Shown: piece by piece, positions 8,276 to 16,747 of the stretch
Position numbering within the stretch: the first letter of the stretch is position 1
Layout of the letters: each line of letters opens with the position of its first letter
Assembly: GCF_900302455.1 (NCBI RefSeq)
Contig: NZ_ONZG01000009.1
Coordinates: 165,486 to 229,485, forward strand
Reading direction: 5' to 3'
DNA from: Falsiruegeria mediterranea M17
GTDB lineage: Bacteria; Pseudomonadota; Alphaproteobacteria; Rhodobacterales; Rhodobacteraceae
DNA: 64,000 bases
Made by a program: the position numbers and the translations under genes
Notes under the pieces: generated by a model
Databases searched by the model: none
What the model was told of the DNA's origin: nothing
What the model saw: the letters and a program-made list of their open reading frames with translations, nothing else

Positions 8276-8798
8276 GGCCCCTGAGGTCCGAGAGGCGGGG
8301 CTGAGTGAGGCCTCTGATGTCGCGGGTTTGATCACGGCACTTTTGACTGAGCTGGATGGAGTCCCGGTTGACCCCGCCGTCGTGGCGGCAAATGCCGAAA
8401 CAGTGCTGGCGCTACCCTCGGTGACGGCGTTTTTGGCGGTCGCGGGGGATGAGGCTGTCGGTGTTTTGGTGCTCAACGAATGTGCCGCCATTTATGCGGG
8501 GGGCGTGTTTGGCGAGGTGTCCGAGCTTTACGTCAGCCCTGACTGGCGCTCGGCCGGGGTGGCGCGTCTGTTGATGGAAACAGCGCAGGCCAGCGGGCGA
8601 GAACGCGGTTGGAAACGGCTTGAGGTTGGTGCGCCGCCGCAGCCCGACTGGGCGCGGACTTTGGCGTTTTATCAGCGGGAAGGATTTGAAGAGGTTGGGC
8701 CGAGGTTGCGGCGGGTTCTTTTAGCACTGATCTTGAGGCGGAGATCTGATCTCTGTGAGTGGAATCCAGGAATGTCCCCTGGTGGTGTGAATATGTGA
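8265..8798 (+). CDS. GNAT family N-acetyltransferase
   Basis: A 177-residue acetyl-CoA-dependent acetyltransferase. The core motif A is seen as VSELYVSPDWRSAGVARLLMETA around residues 83-107, with the R-x-x-G-V-A pyrophosphate-binding turn, and motif B as LAFYQREGFEEVG around 135-147. The last 25 residues, after the fold ends, look unstructured. Two ATG codons (8265 and 8268) are possible starts, after AAAAGGG. The gene overlaps the EamA gene by 11 bases. The acceptor substrate cannot be predicted. Confidence 0.85.
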   Translation: MMREAPEVREAGLSEASDVAGLITALLTELDGVPVDPAVVAANAETVLALPSVTAFLAVAGDEAVGVLVLNECAAIYAGGVFGEVSELYVSPDWRSAGVARLLMETAQASGRERGWKRLEVGAPPQPDWARTLAFYQREGFEEVGPRLRRVLLALILRRRSDLCEWNPGMSPGGVNM

Positions 8799-8816
8799 GG
8801 GGATCGCAGGTCGGTC

Positions 8817-9204
8817 CGAGTTCACATCCTGCAAGCCAACGGCGTTCTGGCGGAGCATATGCACCACGGCCTTTTGTCGGTGTTGGAGCAAACGGCGGCC
8901 GACTGAGTTTGCAAGCTCGACCCGGCGGATATCGATGTGGCGGTGATGGAGGTTCCCCCGATCGTGATTCCGCGGCTAGGGATCGGCGGCTTTGTCACTT
9001 GCGTGCACCAGATCACGGTAACGGTGGATGTGGAGCACACGCATCAGAAGGCTAATTTTGCCCAAGCCATTCGGTCCATGCTGGCGCGTGAACTGCACCA
9101 TTGTGCGCGAGCCATGGCGTGCGGATTTAACAATTCCAACATATCCGGCAGCAGTTTGGTGGCCGAGGGGCTGGCCTGTTGCTTTGAAGAAAAATGGGAC
9201 AGCC
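8817..9204 (+). pseudogene. Decayed DUF2268-type zinc protease gene
   Basis: The plus-strand frame starting at 8817 reads RVHILQANGVLAEHM, meets a TGA at 8904-8906, and continues through DLDVAVMEVPP-like and GIGGF blocks to LARELHHCARA and LVAEGLACCFEEKW. This order resembles DUF2268 predicted Zn-dependent proteases, whose active site is normally HELHHA. Here the first metal His has become Arg (codon CGT), there is an in-frame stop, and no start or recognisable C-terminal half remains. The GTG at 8937 could restart a short frame to 9383, but it would lack the N-terminal part. I call it a pseudogene. Confidence 0.6.
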
Positions 9205-9450
9205 GACGTCATTTTAAGCGGCCGAATGTCGGTATCGCAAACGGCGAGCGGCGAGTGCGACTGGGGTGGAGATCTTGCGGCAATGGTGCGCAGGACACTG
9301 TGATCGGCTTGCCGCCTGATACGAGTTTGGCGTTCTGCGGTGGGACGCCTCGCATCAACGAGGCGTCCGGCCCAACGCCGTGAGGGCCTGGAGGGGCATG
9401 AAACGGGGGCGGGAGCGCTACGAATCCTGTGGTTGCGCTACTGCGTCGGT
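9205..9450. other. Remnant sequence after the DUF2268 pseudogene
   Basis: The frame stays open to 9383, but the translation is not family-like. I see no other gene, terminator or repeat until the GC-rich element that begins at about 9451. With that element it makes up a 379-base stretch without an intact gene. Confidence 0.4.
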
Positions 9451-9545
9451 GGAGGGCTCCCGCCCGTCGTCAATTTTTCTGGCGAAAAACATCCTCCCGT
9501 TGGGCCGGGCGCCGGGCTGCGCCCGGCGCGGTGGCGCTTGTGGCG
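9451..9545 (+). repeat. Dispersed GC-rich hairpin element, copy 1
   Basis: Shares the blocks GCTCCCGCCCGTCGT (9456-9470), CATCCTCCCGTTGGGCCGGG, and a hairpin GCGCCGGGC/GCCCGGCGC with six other copies in the window. It lies at the 3' end of the ArsR gene and just after the decayed protease gene. This copy stops soon after the hairpin, so it lacks the distal half seen at 15731-15930. Confidence 0.7.
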
Positions 9546-9583
9546 CGTGGGGGGCATCAGCACAGGGCGAGGATGCGGGCGGG

Positions 9584-9925
9584 TCAGGCTTGGGGGGCGT
9601 CCTGGTCTGACAGCTCTTCTTCGAGAAACCGTTCGAAGGCGTCCAAGTTGACCGGTTCGAATTGACCGAACCCTTGCATCCAGACACTGGCAGCGCGCAT
9701 CGAATCCGGCTCCAGCTTGCACCATTTCACGCGGCCTCGCTTCTCCTGAGCAATCAGCCCGGCGCGGGTCAGGATGGTCAGATGTTTCGAGATGGCAGCC
9801 AGCGACATCTCAAAGGGTTCGGCCACATCCGTCACCGCCATGTCATCCTCCAGCAGCATCGACAGGATCGCGCGGCGGGTGGGATCGGCAAGGGCGGCAA
9901 AGACGGCATCGAGTTGGTCGGTCAT
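9584..9925 (-). CDS. ArsR family transcriptional regulator
   Basis: A 113-residue winged helix-turn-helix protein. LDAVFAALADPTRRAILSML (residues 5-24) is the classic first helices, and VTDVAEPFEMSLAAISKHLTILTRAGLI (31-58) holds the recognition helix and the wing start. No cysteine cluster for arsenic or metals is present, so the signal is probably organic or protein-mediated, as in the ArsR genes linked to SRPBCC or activator proteins. The start is the ATG at 9925-9923. No partner gene is co-transcribed. Confidence 0.92.
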   Translation of the reverse strand: MTDQLDAVFAALADPTRRAILSMLLEDDMAVTDVAEPFEMSLAAISKHLTILTRAGLIAQEKRGRVKWCKLEPDSMRAASVWMQGFGQFEPVNLDAFERFLEEELSDQDAPQA

Positions 9926-9964
9926 GCCTTCGTCATAGCCCGAGTTTCCCCGCCCGAAAAGGGT

Positions 9965-10174
9965 TCAGAGCATCGGGTGGCGGGTCGTCTGTGACGGCCA
10001 TTGCAATTCGAGCAGCGCTTGCTGCGTCGACGTTACCCCAGCGTCGCGGGCGAACCTGTCGTCTCGAGGCAGGGGGCCAGTGGCCGCGCTTGGCTTTGGG
10101 TTGAGCCATTTGAGGGCATTGTGCCAAAAACGATCAGTTTGCTTTACGGGTCGGATCAGGTCGATTGCGGTCAT
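9965..10174 (-). CDS. Small hypothetical protein, divergent from a LysR gene
   Basis: Possible 69-residue protein, MTAIDLIRPVKQTDRFWHN at its start. The ATG at 10174-10172 has AGGTG nine bases upstream. The composition (aromatic residues early, no low-complexity) looks coding, but I recognise no family. It reads divergently from the LysR gene at 10279, and the 104-base gap holds a perfect dyad, so it could be the target of that regulator. It could also be a chance frame. Confidence 0.4.
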   Translation of the reverse strand: MTAIDLIRPVKQTDRFWHNALKWLNPKPSAATGPLPRDDRFARDAGVTSTQQALLELQWPSQTTRHPML

Positions 10175-10242
10175 GTCACACCTATGTTCCTTTCTGTGTT
10201 GATGATATGGAGGCGCCGTCGTGGCATCACAATTTCAATTGC

Positions 10243-10272
10243 TTGACAGCTTATGTGCAAAAAATGCACATA
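10243..10272. promoter_or_regulatory. Perfect 8-bp dyad with A5 spacer and adjacent TTGACA
   Basis: TATGTGCA (10252-10259), five A, TGCACATA (10265-10272) is a perfect inverted repeat just 7 bases before the LysR start codon. TTGACA lies at 10243-10248. LysR proteins bind dyads of this size, often at their own promoter, so autoregulation or control of the divergent small gene is likely. Confidence 0.55.
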
Positions 10273-10278
10273 TCGGAT

Positions 10279-11175
10279 ATGTCCCGCCCTTTACCCCCTT
10301 TGAACGCTCTGCGCGCCTTTGAGGCCGCCGGTCGGCACGAGAACTTCAGTCGTGCGGCGCAAGAGCTGAACGTCAGTCATTCAGCCATCAGTCGCCATGT
10401 GCGCGGATTGGAGCATCGCCTGGGCGTGGCCCTGTTTCGGGATCTGCCGCGCGGGTTGGAACTGACAGCTGAGGGGCGCAACTACCTGTCGCGGGTCACT
10501 GTGGCGCTCGATCTGATCTCGGACGCGACCGAAGATCTGGGCGAAGCGCCCGAGGGCCGGATCACCGTCAGCAGCGAGCCGCTTTTTGCGCTCAAGGTGC
10601 TGATGCCGCGGTTAAAGTTCTTCTACGACGCTTATCCTGATGTTGAGGTACACGTCGAGGCGACCAACGCATTGGCGGACGTGGACCGGTATGAGGCGGA
10701 CATTGCCTTGCGGTTCGCGTTTCGGGGTGTGTTGGACGCACCATCCGACCTGATCAGTGACACGCCGCTGCATGTCTACGCTGCGCCGGATCTACGAACC
10801 GAGGGGTGGCGAGATCCACGCGAGGTGTTGCAATACCGCCGGTTCAAAGATCGCGGAATGGGCCTCTGGGACCGATGGGGGCAGTTGGCGGGATTGGCGC
10901 CCGGTGAAGTTCCCGATCCGCGCAAGCATCTAGAGACGGAGCTGGCATTCGAGGCGGCGGTGCAGGGTCTGGGCGTTTACTTGGGCGCGGGGGATTGCGT
11001 GGCCGGAGAGGTCGCGGCCGGGCGGTTGATCCGCTGTTTCGACGCCGGGTTCCGCGACGGGGCGATGCGGTTGGTGCAAAGCACGCGAGCGAGGCGGCAC
11101 AAGGCGGCGCGGGCGTTTCGGGAGTGGTTGTTGGAGGAGACATCGGATCTGAGGGGATGGCCCTGTTCCACGTAA
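10279..11175 (+). CDS. LysR family regulator, GcvA-like
   Basis: A 298-residue regulator. The start MSRPLPPLNALRAFEAAGRHENFSRAA is typical of the GcvA group, with recognition helix VSHSAISRHVRGLEHRLG at residues 32-49 and LTAEGRNYL at 62-70. The effector domain covers about 90-290. The ATG at 10279 is preferred, because the family begins a few residues before PLPPLNALRAFEA; ATG 10264 lies inside the dyad, and earlier codons in the frame are unlikely. No clear ribosome site precedes it, so it may be leaderless or weakly translated. Confidence 0.9.
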   Translation: MSRPLPPLNALRAFEAAGRHENFSRAAQELNVSHSAISRHVRGLEHRLGVALFRDLPRGLELTAEGRNYLSRVTVALDLISDATEDLGEAPEGRITVSSEPLFALKVLMPRLKFFYDAYPDVEVHVEATNALADVDRYEADIALRFAFRGVLDAPSDLISDTPLHVYAAPDLRTEGWRDPREVLQYRRFKDRGMGLWDRWGQLAGLAPGEVPDPRKHLETELAFEAAVQGLGVYLGAGDCVAGEVAAGRLIRCFDAGFRDGAMRLVQSTRARRHKAARAFREWLLEETSDLRGWPCST

Positions 11176-11368
11176 CTTGCCGGATGTGCGCTGGGTTGAA
11201 CCGGTGAAAAGGCATATTCTGCGACCAAATTTGAAAGACTCGCCGGAGGTTGGGGGATGAGAGGCAAGGGCAGAGGCGGTTGTACAGAAAAAGTCGACTT
11301 GGCAGAAAAGTGAGGTAAATATTGAAAAAGCTCGCTTCTGCTGACATCATTTTCTCAGGAACATAAAA

Positions 11369-12706
11369 ATGAATTTTCCCAAACTTGCGGCGGTTTCGTC
11401 GATTACTCTCGCTATAGCCAGTTCGCAGGCGCTCTCCCAGGACGGGGGACCGATACTGTTCACAAACGTCAACGTGTTTGACGGTGTGAATGAGGAAATG
11501 ATTGAGAATGCCAATGTTGTTGTTACTGACAATCTGATTACAGAAGTATCCTCAGAGTCCCTTGCTGTCGCCAATGGCATCGTCATCGACGGCGGCGGAC
11601 GCACGTTGATGCCGGGCCTGATCGACGTACACTGGCACACGCTCTACTGCTGCAACCCGCAGAGCGTGGTTGTGACCGGTGATATTCTTGAGGTCGCGGT
11701 GCGTGGTGCCATCGGGTCCGAAGGTACGTTAATGCGCGGCCTTACAACGGTGCGCGACGTTGGCGGTAATTCATTTGCCATAAAACGGATGATTGACGCA
11801 GGCGAGATCGAAGGCCCCCGTATCCTGCCGTCCGGCCCGCCCGTGACGCAAACCGGCGGCCACTTTGACTATCGCCCCTACCAAGCGGTTCCGACGAACG
11901 GCGCGGATTCGCAATGGTACTGGTATAGCGTTGGTTTGATGGCGCAAGCTGATGGTGTTCCGGAAGTGGTCAAACGCGCGCGTGAAATCATGCGCATGGG
12001 CGCAACCCAACTTAAGATCTCCACCGGTGGCGGGGTTTCATCCACCTATGATCCTCTGGATGTACGCCAATACACCAAGGCAGAAATCGAGGCTTTCGTA
12101 GAGGTGGCCGATACCTACAACACCTATGTTGCATCTCATGTCTTCACGGACGAGGCCGTTGAAATTGCCGTTGCCGCTGGCGTTAAGTCCATCGAGCATG
12201 GCTTTTTGATGAGCCGCGAAACGATGGAACTGATGCGCGACAATGAAGTTTGGTTGTCAGTGCAGCCTTTGCTGGATGACGAGGATGGCTTTTCTTTCGA
12301 CGACCCTGTCAGCCAGCAGAAATGGATCGACGTCACCAACGGCACAGATTTCACCTACAAAACGGCGAAAGAAGTTGGCGTGAAAGTCGCTTTCGGCACC
12401 GACATCCTGTTCGATCCAAAACTGGCCGAACGGCAAGGCGCGTTCCTTGCCAAATTGCAGCGCTGGTACACGCCATATGAGGTGCTGAAAATGGCGACTT
12501 CAACCAATGCCGAACTGCTCAAACTCTCGGGCCCACGCCACCCCTATCAACAAGGTGATTTGGGTGTGATCGCAAAGGGCGCTTATGCCGACTTGATCCT
12601 TGTGGACGGCAATCCGCTGCAAGATATCGACCTGATCGCAGACCCGCACGAGAATTTCGATCTGATCATGAAAGACGGTAAAGTCTACAAGAACACGCTC
12701 GACTGA
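11369..12706 (+). CDS. Exported metal-dependent amidohydrolase
   Basis: A 445-residue hydrolase of the imidazolonepropionase/prolidase-like amidohydrolase group. Residues 1-23 are a signal peptide (cleavage after ALS), so it acts in the periplasm. Metal ligands visible are His88 and His90 (DVHWH), probable carboxylated Lys216 (LKISTGGG), His257 (ASHVF), His277 (EHG) and Asp345 (FGTD), all intact. CAGGA precedes the ATG. It stands alone between a LysR gene and the ATP synthase operon; its third codon positions look less G+C-rich than neighbours, a weak hint of later acquisition. Substrates in this group are often peptides or lactam rings. Confidence 0.88.
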   Translation: MNFPKLAAVSSITLAIASSQALSQDGGPILFTNVNVFDGVNEEMIENANVVVTDNLITEVSSESLAVANGIVIDGGGRTLMPGLIDVHWHTLYCCNPQSVVVTGDILEVAVRGAIGSEGTLMRGLTTVRDVGGNSFAIKRMIDAGEIEGPRILPSGPPVTQTGGHFDYRPYQAVPTNGADSQWYWYSVGLMAQADGVPEVVKRAREIMRMGATQLKISTGGGVSSTYDPLDVRQYTKAEIEAFVEVADTYNTYVASHVFTDEAVEIAVAAGVKSIEHGFLMSRETMELMRDNEVWLSVQPLLDDEDGFSFDDPVSQQKWIDVTNGTDFTYKTAKEVGVKVAFGTDILFDPKLAERQGAFLAKLQRWYTPYEVLKMATSTNAELLKLSGPRHPYQQGDLGVIAKGAYADLILVDGNPLQDIDLIADPHENFDLIMKDGKVYKNTLD

Positions 12707-13076
12707 GTTCCGGGTGAAGTTCTTTATTCGAGGCCAAGAATCCAACGATTTCTTTGCGCTTTAGCCGGTTATTCATTGGGGTGGTCCCTGCGTGGCGCAT
12801 TGGAAAGAAGCTGCATGGCTTTCATCTTGCCCAACTGGAGTAATGCTCTGGTCCGTGGTTTGGTACCAACGCGTTAATCAACCTTTTGGTTGAATATGGA
12901 AATCAGGGGATTTCGGGGAGGCTGTGGTCGGTGGGTGGTGCGGTCGAGCTTGTGGAGTTTTATTTAATTCATATAAAACAGGTTGTTAAGTGGTGTCTGC
13001 CTGCGTCATAACTGTCGTTGACTCTAAGCTCTCACCGCCTTAGCACCACACCCAAGACAACGTGAGGGGTTCACCC
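12707..13076. other. Spacer before the ATP synthase F0 operon
   Basis: A 370-base stretch without a plausible gene on either strand. An AT-rich part (about 12955-12990) precedes a candidate promoter at 13018-13046. I see no intrinsic terminator for the amidohydrolase gene and no repeat. Confidence 0.5.
13018..13046 (+). promoter_or_regulatory. Candidate promoter of the atp F0 operon
   Basis: TTGACT (13018-13023), 17 bases, TAGCAC (13041-13046). Transcription would begin near 13053, about 25 bases before the atpI GTG. The fit is judged by eye from consensus and position. Confidence 0.45.
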
Positions 13077-13418
13077 GTGACCGAAGAAGACCAAAAGCAG
13101 CGCCTGTCGCAGCTGGAGGCGCGGATCGCGACGGTGAAAAAGGCGAACGAGCCGACCGAGCGTGTGGATCGGGGCTTTTCCCATGGCGAGCTTGCCTGGC
13201 GGATGGTCATCGAAATGACGGCCGGCATCGGGATCGGCTTTGGCATTGGGTACGGGTTGGATTACCTGTTCGGGACCATCCCGATATTCCTGGTGCTGTT
13301 TACACTGTTGGGCCTTGCCGCCGGCATCAAGACAATGATGCGCAGCGCGAAAGAGGTTCAGGACAAGGCATTGGCCGCCGAGCAAGACACCGGCGCCGAG
13401 AAGAACGAGAGGGACTAG
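13077..13418 (+). CDS. atpI: ATP synthase protein I
   Basis: A 113-residue AtpI-type protein, thought to help assemble the c-ring or move Mg2+. It has a charged N-terminal half and two membrane helices (about residues 42-64 and 67-88, with GIGIGFGIGYGLDYLFG). The start is GTG 13077, eight bases after GAGGGGT; GTG 13062 in the same frame lacks a ribosome site. It is first in atpI-atpB-atpE-b'-b, three bases before atpB. The F1 genes are not in the window, as expected in alphaproteobacteria, where the F0 and F1 operons are separate. Confidence 0.92.
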   Translation: MTEEDQKQRLSQLEARIATVKKANEPTERVDRGFSHGELAWRMVIEMTAGIGIGFGIGYGLDYLFGTIPIFLVLFTLLGLAAGIKTMMRSAKEVQDKALAAEQDTGAEKNERD

Positions 13419-13421
13419 ATC

Positions 13422-14180
13422 GTGGCAAGCGATACAACAGCCGCAGAAGGCAGCAGCCTGGTTTTCCACCCGATGGATCAGTTCATCGTCAAGCCGTTGT
13501 TTGGCGACGGTGCGGTTGGCATGTTCACCATCACCAATGTGACTCTGTGGCTGGCTCTGGCCATCGTGGCCGTGATTGCCCTCCTGGTTCTGCCCACGTC
13601 CAAGCGCGCCATCGTCCCCGGCCGCGGCCAGTCGATCGCGGAACTGACCTATGGCTTCATCTACAAGATGGTCGAAGATGTTTGCGGCAAGGACGGCATC
13701 AAGTTCTTCCCGTACATCATGACGCTCTTCATGTTCATCGTCAGCGCCAACTTCCTGGGCCTGCTGCCGATGTCCTTCACCACCACATCTCATTTTGCCG
13801 TAACCGCCGTGTTGGCGCTGGCCGTGTTCCTGACCGTGACCATCCTGGGTTTCGTCATCAACGGCGCCGGTTTCCTGGGTCTGTTCTGGGTGTCGAGCGC
13901 GCCGCTGGCGCTGCGTCCCATCCTGGCTGTGATCGAGTTGATCTCGTACTTCGTACGTCCCGTCAGCCACTCGATCCGTCTTGCTGGTAACGTCATGGCC
14001 GGTCACGCGGTGATCAAGGTGTTCGCTGGCTTTGCCGCCATCACAGTGATCTCGCCGGTATCCGTTCTGGCAATCACGGCCATGTATGGCCTGGAAATCC
14101 TCGTGGCCTTTATCCAGGCCTACGTATTCACAATTCTGACCTGTGTGTATCTGAAAGATGCGCTGCATCCGTCGCACTAA
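13422..14180 (+). CDS. atpB: F0F1 ATP synthase subunit a
   Basis: A 252-residue membrane subunit that forms the proton half-channels against the c-ring. The essential arginine is Arg186 in [14 protein letters not shown], and hydrophobic helices cover about residues 38-58, 96-116, 125-146, 150-178 and 190-245. The start is GTG 13422, after GAGAGGGA. Length matches the alphaproteobacterial family. It is followed 48 bases later by atpE. Confidence 0.97.
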   Translation: MASDTTAAEGSSLVFHPMDQFIVKPLFGDGAVGMFTITNVTLWLALAIVAVIALLVLPTSKRAIVPGRGQSIAELTYGFIYKMVEDVCGKDGIKFFPYIMTLFMFIVSANFLGLLPMSFTTTSHFAVTAVLALAVFLTVTILGFVINGAGFLGLFWVSSAPLALRPILAVIELISYFVRPVSHSIRLAGNVMAGHAVIKVFAGFAAITVISPVSVLAITAMYGLEILVAFIQAYVFTILTCVYLKDALHPSH

Positions 14181-14228
14181 GGTTCTGAACCCCTAAAATC
14201 GAAACTTCCAATCGTAAGGAGAATTCTC

Positions 14229-14453
14229 ATGGAAGGCGATCTCGCACACATCGGCGCAGGCCTGGCAGCAATCGGTTCCGGCGCAGCCGCTATCGGTGTT
14301 GGTAACGTAGCTGGTAACTTCCTGGCCGGCGCTCTGCGCAACCCTTCGGCCGCCGCATCGCAAACCGCGACCCTGTTCATCGGTATCGCGTTCGCAGAAG
14401 CTCTGGGCATCTTCGCATTCCTGGTCGCTCTGCTGCTGATGTTCGCCGTCTAA
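14229..14453 (+). CDS. atpE: F0F1 ATP synthase subunit c
   Basis: A 74-residue proteolipid with two membrane helices joined by the polar loop ALRNPSAA. The proton-carrying carboxylate is Glu57 in [10 protein letters not shown]. The first helix is Gly/Ala-rich ([17 protein letters not shown]), as needed for tight ring packing. A strong ribosome site (TAAGGAG) stands 8 bases before the ATG, in line with the high expression that many c subunits per complex require. Confidence 0.98.
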   Translation: MEGDLAHIGAGLAAIGSGAAAIGVGNVAGNFLAGALRNPSAAASQTATLFIGIAFAEALGIFAFLVALLLMFAV

Positions 14454-14539
14454 GACCTTCGGGAACCGACATCCTTACGGTTGGGCAGTTCGACACGATC
14501 GCGCTGCCCAATGTAAGCTAAGTTTCCAAGGAGACCGAC

Positions 14540-15085
14540 ATGGCAACTGAGACCAAAGACATCGTCAGCGCCTGCGTCGACTCGTACGGCAGCGCGGTCG
14601 GTATGCCCCAGCTCTGCGGAGAGTGGATGGGCAACCAGATCTTCTGGCTCGTCATTACGCTGGTCGTGATCTTTCTGATCCTGTCGCGTGTGGCTCTGCC
14701 GCGCATTGGTGCCATCCTGGCCGAGCGTCAGGGCACCATCACAAACGACATTGCTGCCGCTGAGGACCTAAAGGCCAAAGCGGTTGAAGCGGAAGACGCC
14801 TATAACAAGGCTCTGGCTGATGCCCGTGCACAAGCACAGGCCATCGCAGCCGAGGCACGCGCCGAAATCCAGGCTGACCTGGATGTGGCCATCGCCAAGG
14901 CGGATGCCGAGATTGCCGCCAAGGCAGCTGAATCGGAAGCGGCGATTGCCGAGATCCGTGCCGGTGCCCTGGACAGCATTCAGGCTGTTGCCAAGGACAC
15001 CGCAGGCGAAATCGTGACCGCCTTGGGTGGTCAGGCGGATGAGGCTGGTATCGCTGGTGCGATCGACGCTCGGATGAAAGGATAA
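14540..15085 (+). CDS. atpX: F0F1 ATP synthase subunit b'
   Basis: A 181-residue peripheral-stalk subunit of the b' type found in photosynthetic bacteria and their relatives. One membrane helix lies at about residues 33-53 ([21 protein letters not shown]), followed by a long Ala/Glu-rich coiled coil from about 60 to 165 that pairs with subunit b. AAGGAG precedes the ATG. Atp operons in Rhodobacter use the name atpX; other annotations call it atpF2 or atpG. Confidence 0.94.
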   Translation: MATETKDIVSACVDSYGSAVGMPQLCGEWMGNQIFWLVITLVVIFLILSRVALPRIGAILAERQGTITNDIAAAEDLKAKAVEAEDAYNKALADARAQAQAIAAEARAEIQADLDVAIAKADAEIAAKAAESEAAIAEIRAGALDSIQAVAKDTAGEIVTALGGQADEAGIAGAIDARMKG

Positions 15086-15090
15086 GAGCC

Positions 15091-15651
15091 ATGCGTAACA
15101 CACTCGCCCTTATCCTGACAGCTGGTGCTGCAAGCCCCGCGCTTGCCGCAAGCGGTCCGTTCTTTTCGCTGGGCAACACCGACTTTGTGGTGACGCTGGG
15201 CTTCCTGGTGTTCATCGGGGTGCTGTTCTACTTCAAGGTGCCCGGCATGATTGGCGGTGCGCTGGACAATCGCGCTCAGGGCATCCAGTCCGAGCTTGAT
15301 GAAGCCCGTGCATTGCGTGATGAAGCCCAAGCTCTGCTGGCCTCGTACGAGCGCAAGCAGAAAGAGGTTCAGGACCTGGCCGCCGCCATCGTGGCAGCTG
15401 CAAAAGACGACGCCTCTCTGGCAGCAGAGCAGGCCAAAGCCGATCTGGAAGTATCGATTGCACGCCGTCTGGCCGCTGCTCAGGACCAGATTGCGTCGGC
15501 TGAGGCTTCGGCCGTCAAAGAGGTCCGCGACCAGGCCATCACCATCGCCGTTTCGGCGGCAAACGAGGTGATTGCCAATCAGATGACCGCAGCGCAAGGC
15601 AACAAGCTGATCGACGCGGCTATCGCTGAAGTGGAGGCCAAACTGCATTAA
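15091..15651 (+). CDS. atpF: F0F1 ATP synthase subunit b
   Basis: A 186-residue peripheral-stalk subunit. An N-terminal signal-like stretch ([19 protein letters not shown]) is followed by a membrane helix at about 31-50 and an alanine-rich coiled coil from about 58 to 185 that would pair with b' and bind F1. It begins five bases after the b' gene. An intrinsic terminator follows 25 bases after its stop, closing the operon. Confidence 0.95.
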   Translation: MRNTLALILTAGAASPALAASGPFFSLGNTDFVVTLGFLVFIGVLFYFKVPGMIGGALDNRAQGIQSELDEARALRDEAQALLASYERKQKEVQDLAAAIVAAAKDDASLAAEQAKADLEVSIARRLAAAQDQIASAEASAVKEVRDQAITIAVSAANEVIANQMTAAQGNKLIDAAIAEVEAKLH

Positions 15652-15675
15652 GCAGATTGCGACAAAACGATTCAA

Positions 15676-15707
15676 AGAAACCCGGCTGATGAGGCCGGGT
15701 TTTTTTT
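15676..15707 (+). terminator. Intrinsic terminator of the atp operon
   Basis: Arms AACCCGGC (15679-15686) and GCCGGGTT (15694-15701), a 7-base loop, then a run of T to 15707. Confidence 0.9.
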
Positions 15708-15730
15708 GGGGTTCACGGTGGAAGGTAAAA

Positions 15731-15930
15731 GGGGGTGCTCCCGCCCGTCGTTGATGCCCCTTGCGGGACATCGCCTCCCGTTGGGCCGGGCCTCGCGGTG
15801 CTCGGCGGATGGGGATTGTGGCGGAACGACTGCCCCAAGCCAGACCGCGCCGGGCTTAGCCCGGCGCTCGGCCCAAAGCCGTTAGCGGGGCTGGCGCAGC
15901 CAGGACCGCTCGGGTGCGGGAGTGCCCCCG
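15731..15930 (+). repeat. Dispersed GC-rich hairpin element, copy 2 (full length)
   Basis: A full copy of about 200 bases. It begins GGGGGTGCTCCCGCCCGTCG and ends GCTCGGGTGCGGGAGTGCCC, so its outer ends are imperfect inverted repeats. In the middle is hairpin GCGCCGGGC/GCCCGGCGC (15848-15868). It fills the gap between the atp terminator and the end of the convergent FadR-type gene. With the terminator it accounts for the whole 304-base non-coding stretch. Confidence 0.75.
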
Positions 15931-15955
15931 TTATTTTTTTGCATTTGGAGACGTG

Positions 15956-16726
15956 CTAGCTCTGACCGGTTTCGTGTTCCAGGCGCTGTCGGGCGATGGC
16001 TTCGTTGCGTTCGGCGATCTGTTGGTCGGACAGGCACTGTTTGACGAAACTCAGATGCGCCTCAACAGCGGCTTTGGCGGCGACAGGATCGCGAGCCTGC
16101 AGGGCGTCGTTTATGGCGCGGTGCTGGTCCAGGATTGAGGCGCGGGTGTGCTGTTGGTGGAACATGATACGCCGGTTGTAGAAGACGCCCGCCCGCAGCA
16201 GGTCGAACATCGACCGCATCATGTGCAGCATCACGACGTTGTGGCTCGCCTCGAGGATCGCCATGTGGAACTCGGCGTCAAGACGCGCCTCTTCGTCCGA
16301 ACCAGGAGAGCCGTGGGCCGCGACCATCTTGTCAAAGATCGCCTGAATGACCTTGAGGTCACTGTCTGATCCCAGTCGCGCTGCACGTTCGGCGGCCAGA
16401 CTTTCGATGTCCCTGCGGAACGACAGATAGTCGAACATCGCCTCGTCATGGGCGCCAAACAGCCGCGTCAGGGCTGGAGAGAATGCATTGCCCAAAACCT
16501 CGGCCACAAAAACGCCCGATCCCGCCTTGGCGCTGAGCAAGCCCTGCTCTTGTAGCTCGGCAATTGCGTCGCGCAGAGATGGGCGCGAGACGCCCAGCCT
16601 GTCGGCCAGTTCGCGTTCCGAGGGCAGACGTTCGCCCGGACGCAGGATTCCGCGCAGGATCAGCAGTTCGATCTGACGCACCACCGAGGTCGACAGTTTC
16701 TCGGGCTGGACTTTCTGAAAGGGCAT
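15956..16726 (-). CDS. FadR/GntR family regulator (FCD domain)
   Basis: A 256-residue regulator close to the PdhR/LldR type. The winged helix-turn-helix is at about residues 10-75 (GILRPGERLPSERELADRLGVSRPSLRDAI), and the all-helical FCD ligand domain is at about 95-230, with metal-ligand style histidines in DAEFHMAILEASHN and DQHRAINDAL. Such proteins sense small organic acids. It is divergent from a PLP aminotransferase, and the gap has two GTCA-N7-TGAC sites, so it probably controls itself and that enzyme. Confidence 0.92.
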   Translation of the reverse strand: MPFQKVQPEKLSTSVVRQIELLILRGILRPGERLPSERELADRLGVSRPSLRDAIAELQEQGLLSAKAGSGVFVAEVLGNAFSPALTRLFGAHDEAMFDYLSFRRDIESLAAERAARLGSDSDLKVIQAIFDKMVAAHGSPGSDEEARLDAEFHMAILEASHNVVMLHMMRSMFDLLRAGVFYNRRIMFHQQHTRASILDQHRAINDALQARDPVAAKAAVEAHLSFVKQCLSDQQIAERNEAIARQRLEHETGQS

Positions 16727-16747
16727 GACCGGGGCCTTCGTTCAAAT

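Noticed and set aside
7397..8491. Minus-strand frame opposite the second EamA gene (364 codons)
   Set aside because: Low-complexity His/Arg/Gln-rich translation, mirror of a membrane protein gene.
10165..10278. Longer start of the GcvA-like LysR gene
   Set aside because: Residues before MSRPLPPL are not family-like, and the segment contains a promoter-like sequence and the dyad.
13071..14177. Minus-strand frame opposite atpI and atpB (368 codons)
   Set aside because: Antisense to strongly conserved ATP synthase genes; His/Gln-rich with no pattern.
15720..15955. Coding frames inside GC-rich repeat copies
   Set aside because: Translations are Gly/Pro/Arg-rich and differ among copies; the similarity is at DNA level.
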